This document shows, piece after piece, positions 11,086 to 14,037 of a stretch of 14,037 nucleotides of DNA; within the stretch, counting starts at the first letter, position 1, and each line of letters begins with the position of its first letter. A program made the translations under genes and the position numbers. This DNA is from JBCDGZ01 sp038750655 (GTDB taxonomy: Bacteria; Bacteroidota; Bacteroidia; Chitinophagales; Saprospiraceae). Location of the stretch: assembly GCA_038750655.1 (NCBI GenBank), contig JBCDGZ010000165.1, forward strand, positions 1-14,037, in the 5' to 3' direction. The notes under the pieces are model-generated. The model was not told the DNA's origin, made no database searches, and saw only the letters and a list, made by a program, of their open reading frames with translations.

Positions 11086-14037
11086 ATGAAGCGAATCTTT
11101 CAATTTAGCCAACAAGCCAACTCTCCTTACGCTTTTACTTTTCTCAGCTGGCTGCTCATTACGCTGGCGATGCTTTGCTATAACAAGGGTGAAGCTAAAA
11201 CCGGTGCTGCCTTCTCTTGCCACAATGTGACCAATGGAGGGATCATTGGCAATTATGAAGTCAACTGCGGCGCTTTCGATCCGGGAATGATCAGCAATGA
11301 GGCATCTCCAAGTGGAGGTTCGGGTGCATTGGAGTACATGTGGCTGCAAACCACGGACCCAAGTCTTCCCTGGGAAGATTGGAACGAAATCAGCGGTGCC
11401 AACGGCCCTAGTTATGACCCAGGAATGATCAGCCAGACGACTTACTTTCTGCGCTGCTCTCGACGGGAAAACTGTAGCTACTGGGACGGTGAATCCAATA
11501 TTGTGGCTAAGATTGTAGCCCATGTAGACACCAACTGTGGTGGACAATTGACCACTCGTTCTGGAAATATTAAGCGCGTTTTACACGATAATGGTGTTTC
11601 GTATGAGGAGAATCTCATTGGTGCACCAGACGGCCATGTCGCCAAATTTTACGACGAAAATGATAACATCGTTGTAGAATTAGACGATGTTCTGAAGGCA
11701 GGAGATCAGTTTATTGTCAGCTGGAAAACCAGAGACTACTACAGCTCTTTCGGTGGTCCTGCGCGTTTGCAATTGTTTGTTTCGGAAAATGGTACGGACT
11801 TTCAAGCCCTTACGAATTTAGAGACCAACTCGAAGATCATACTGATCAATGATTACGTTACGGTCAATCAAAATGTAAAATTCATCAAGCTCCTCAATGG
11901 CTGGGGCAGGCCCGATTTCTCGGTGGATGCTATCAGCTATTGCCTTTCGGACTGCCAGATAGTATGTGATAATGTCACCGACGGTGGTCAGATCGAAGGG
12001 ACGGAGAGCAACTGTGGAGCCTTTGCTTCCAATACCATCGGTAGCCTTAGCCTGCCTTCAGGCGGCAGTGGCGATATTGAATACCTGTGGTTGGGAACGA
12101 CGGACTTCAATCTGCCGGCGACTCAATGGGACACCTTGTTGGCTGGCCCCGCCGCCGGGCCGACCTTCAACCCCGGCTTCATCACCCAAACCACCTACTA
12201 CCTGCGTTGCTCTCGCCGCAAAAACTGCGAACTCTACCTCGGCGAATCCAATATCATCTCCAAAGTCGTCATCGACAACAGCAACTTCATCTGCGATTTG
12301 GGCAGCCCAAGCGGCTTCACTCCCGGCAATGCCGAAAGCATCTTTGAAAACGACGGCGTAGATGGGGCCAATAATACCCTCAATGCTATCGATGGTCAAT
12401 TGGCCCAACTCTTCGATGATCAAGATTTCATTATCGTCGATCTGGGCGAGACCCTGCTGGCTGGGGAGACTTACGTCATCAGCTGGAAAGGCAACCTGAT
12501 GGACCTCAGTCCTAAGCCTATTCAATTAAATATCCTGGAATCGAGCGATGGTGTAGATTTCACCGTAAATACCACCGCAGAAATCGCGGTAAAAGACTTC
12601 GTCGTCAGCCAGAATTTCAGCGCCAGCAGGGACCTGCGCTACCTCAAAATCGAAAAGCCCGTCGGCTCCGGTTTCGCCGAAATTGATGCCATCAGCTACT
12701 GCAAAGCCCAGTGCCCCGTCTGCGAGAGCAAGGCCCTCGTCGTTTGGGACCTCGACGATTGTAGCGCCATCTCTGGCTCCACCAATATCGACTTTAGCGA
12801 ATTCACACCTGCCTTTCCCAATGCAGCAGATTGTAATACTGTAACGGCAAGTAATGTCTTCCGCGAACATCCTACCACGAATTCTCACTCTTGCACCCCA
12901 GGCTTCGACGGCCATCCAGCTATGTGCGTCAGCAGCCGCTCTAGCTGCTCCTTCAACGACGACGACGCCAAAGCCGTACGCTTTGAAGTCACCCTAAGCC
13001 CGGATGCCTCCGGCAAAGCGGTACTCACCGGACTGGAATTTTACCAAAAGGCTCCACTTCAGTACGACTGGATCAACGGCGCAAGCGGTCAGAATAATCC
13101 GCCTTCAAAATACGGCCTACGCGTGACCATCGATGGCCAGGAAGTGTTTAAACAAATTGATAACCCCGCCAGTAATGACTGGACACTAGAAAGCTTTGAT
13201 TTCAGCAATGACCCTGATTTTACCGTCACTCAAACCACTACCTTTGCCTTCGAACTGCTGGGCTACTGCACCACGGGCAGCGGCTCCATCAAAGCCTGGG
13301 ACCTGGACCAAATCCAAGTGCTGGGCTGCTGCACCGTCGCACCGCCGGTGTGCGATAATATAACCGATGGAGGTCACATCGACGGTGGAGAGGTCAACTG
13401 CGGCAGCTTTGACCCAGGCATTATTGGCAGTGTGAGCCTGCCTTCAGGCGGTAGTGGCAATATTGAATACCTGTGGTTAGGAACGACGGACTTCAATCTG
13501 CGGGCGACTCAATGGGACACCTTGTTGGCTGGCCCCGCCGCCGGCCCGACCTTCGACCCCGGCCCCATCACCCAAACGACCTACTACCTGCGTTGCTCTC
13601 GCCGCGAAAATTGCGAGCTCTTCGTAGGCGAATCCAATATCATTGCTAAAGTGGTGGTAGACAACAGCAACTTTGACTGCGCGCAGGGAAGCCCGCTGGG
13701 CTTTAATGCCGGCAATGCCAATACTATTTTCGAAAATAACGGCGTAGCAAATGCCGACAATGCCTTGAATGTCATTGATGGTGCAGTGGCGGAGCTGTAC
13801 GATGATCAGGATTTTATCATCGTCGACCTGGGCGAGACCCTACTGGCGGGCGAAACTTATGTCATCAGTTGGAAGGGAAGCCTGCTGGACCTCTCCTCCA
13901 ACCCTGTTCAATTAAATATCCTAGAATCAGGCGATGGCGTAGATTTCACCGCAAATACAACCGCAGAAATCGCGGTAAAAGACTTCGTTGTCAGCCAGAA
14001 CTTCAGCGCCAGCAGGGACCTTCGCTACCTCAAAATC
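11086..14037 (+). CDS. Giant secreted modular protein, partial (runs off window end)
   Basis: Open for 984 codons from the ATG at 11086 to the last base, with no stop; the C-terminus is missing. Seen: a basic start then a hydrophobic segment (about 16-31, FTFLSWLLITLAML), consistent with a signal peptide cut near residue 38-42. Then come Cys modules A at 45-146, 294-397 and 756-859 (C.N.TDGG.I...NCG.F...YLW...TTYYLRCSRR.NCE...GESNI..KVV). Modules B at 150-290, 400-545 and 862-end are predicted beta-sandwich, jelly-roll-like (FIIVDLGETLLAGETYVISWKG...RYLKI...IDAISYC). A different Cys-rich module C lies at 546-750 (VVWDLDDCSAISGSTNIDFSEF...CVSSRSSCSF...AWDLDQIQVLGCC). A sorting domain would be expected beyond the window. 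Module A also occurs in the preceding gene. Inferred role: extracellular adhesin or matrix component. No enzymatic motif is seen. No Shine-Dalgarno before the ATG; a strong promoter and long leader lie upstream. Confidence 0.88.
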   Translation, partial: MKRIFQFSQQANSPYAFTFLSWLLITLAMLCYNKGEAKTGAAFSCHNVTNGGIIGNYEVNCGAFDPGMISNEASPSGGSGALEYMWLQTTDPSLPWEDWNEISGANGPSYDPGMISQTTYFLRCSRRENCSYWDGESNIVAKIVAHVDTNCGGQLTTRSGNIKRVLHDNGVSYEENLIGAPDGHVAKFYDENDNIVVELDDVLKAGDQFIVSWKTRDYYSSFGGPARLQLFVSENGTDFQALTNLETNSKIILINDYVTVNQNVKFIKLLNGWGRPDFSVDAISYCLSDCQIVCDNVTDGGQIEGTESNCGAFASNTIGSLSLPSGGSGDIEYLWLGTTDFNLPATQWDTLLAGPAAGPTFNPGFITQTTYYLRCSRRKNCELYLGESNIISKVVIDNSNFICDLGSPSGFTPGNAESIFENDGVDGANNTLNAIDGQLAQLFDDQDFIIVDLGETLLAGETYVISWKGNLMDLSPKPIQLNILESSDGVDFTVNTTAEIAVKDFVVSQNFSASRDLRYLKIEKPVGSGFAEIDAISYCKAQCPVCESKALVVWDLDDCSAISGSTNIDFSEFTPAFPNAADCNTVTASNVFREHPTTNSHSCTPGFDGHPAMCVSSRSSCSFNDDDAKAVRFEVTLSPDASGKAVLTGLEFYQKAPLQYDWINGASGQNNPPSKYGLRVTIDGQEVFKQIDNPASNDWTLESFDFSNDPDFTVTQTTTFAFELLGYCTTGSGSIKAWDLDQIQVLGCCTVAPPVCDNITDGGHIDGGEVNCGSFDPGIIGSVSLPSGGSGNIEYLWLGTTDFNLRATQWDTLLAGPAAGPTFDPGPITQTTYYLRCSRRENCELFVGESNIIAKVVVDNSNFDCAQGSPLGFNAGNANTIFENNGVANADNALNVIDGAVAELYDDQDFIIVDLGETLLAGETYVISWKGSLLDLSSNPVQLNILESGDGVDFTANTTAEIAVKDFVVSQNFSASRDLRYLKI
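11965..14037 (+). repeat. 1386-bp (462-residue) intragenic tandem repeat, second copy truncated by window end
   Basis: Unit 1 runs 11965-13350 (modules A, B, C). Unit 2 begins at 13351, and its first 687 bases (A and most of B) are in the window. Anchors at 12052/13438 and 12651/14037 are both exactly 1386 apart, so there are no net insertions between them. By hand alignment the proteins are about four-fifths identical over 229 residues. Near-identical DNA lies at 12052-12170 versus 13438-13556 and toward the end of module B, and diverged DNA lies between. An older, shorter A-B unit without module C precedes at 11218-11955. Confidence 0.85.

Noticed and set aside
12058..12525. 155-codon and similar minus-strand frames within the second giant gene
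   Set aside because: The plus frame is open without interruption for 984 codons with conserved modules; the antisense product has no signal or motif.

Overview
The window reads as a chromosomal segment of a member of the Bacteroidota, most likely a Saprospiria/Lewinella-like bacterium. The reasons are a PorP/SprF outer-membrane protein next to a TPR/PD40/OmpA lipoprotein-like protein, both typical of the type IX secretion system (T9SS) and gliding; a giant secreted protein with SprB, PKD and SdrD_B-type repeats ending in a type A T9SS sorting domain; start codons without Shine-Dalgarno sequences; and a candidate promoter that fits the Bacteroidota form TTTG-N19/21-TAnnTTTG. The family-level placement is inference from protein style, not from a marker gene.

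Layout. 90-3153 (minus strand): a two-gene unit, porP/sprF-like followed 16 bases later by a PorE-like OmpA protein. 3154-3723: a gene-poor spacer, AT-rich at its ends, with a GC-rich island holding a 12-bp inverted repeat and a run of G tracts. 3724-4323 (plus): coaE, dephospho-CoA kinase. 4320-5723 (minus): rtcB, RNA ligase, convergent with coaE with the two stop codons interlocked. 5724-6202: divergent spacer with a perfect 7-2-7 palindrome. 6203-10522 (plus): a 1439-residue T9SS-exported repeat protein closed by a strong intrinsic terminator. 10523-11085: spacer holding the terminator, a second palindrome of the same kind, and a consensus-quality promoter. 11086 to the window end (plus): a second giant secreted protein, open for 984 codons and cut off by the edge; it carries a 1386-bp (462-residue) internal repeat.

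How the parts relate. The two giant genes encode modular extracellular proteins. They share one roughly 105-residue Cys-containing module, and both have a TACCCT-N4-AGGGTA palindrome about 390 bases before the start codon, so they look like a related and perhaps co-regulated pair of surface or matrix proteins. The PorP/PorE-like pair plausibly belongs to the export or anchoring machinery that serves such proteins. coaE and rtcB are housekeeping/RNA repair genes lying between them with no obvious functional link. I found no mobile element, CRISPR array, tRNA or rRNA. Many apparent reading frames inside the giant genes are antisense shadows of low-complexity repeat coding.
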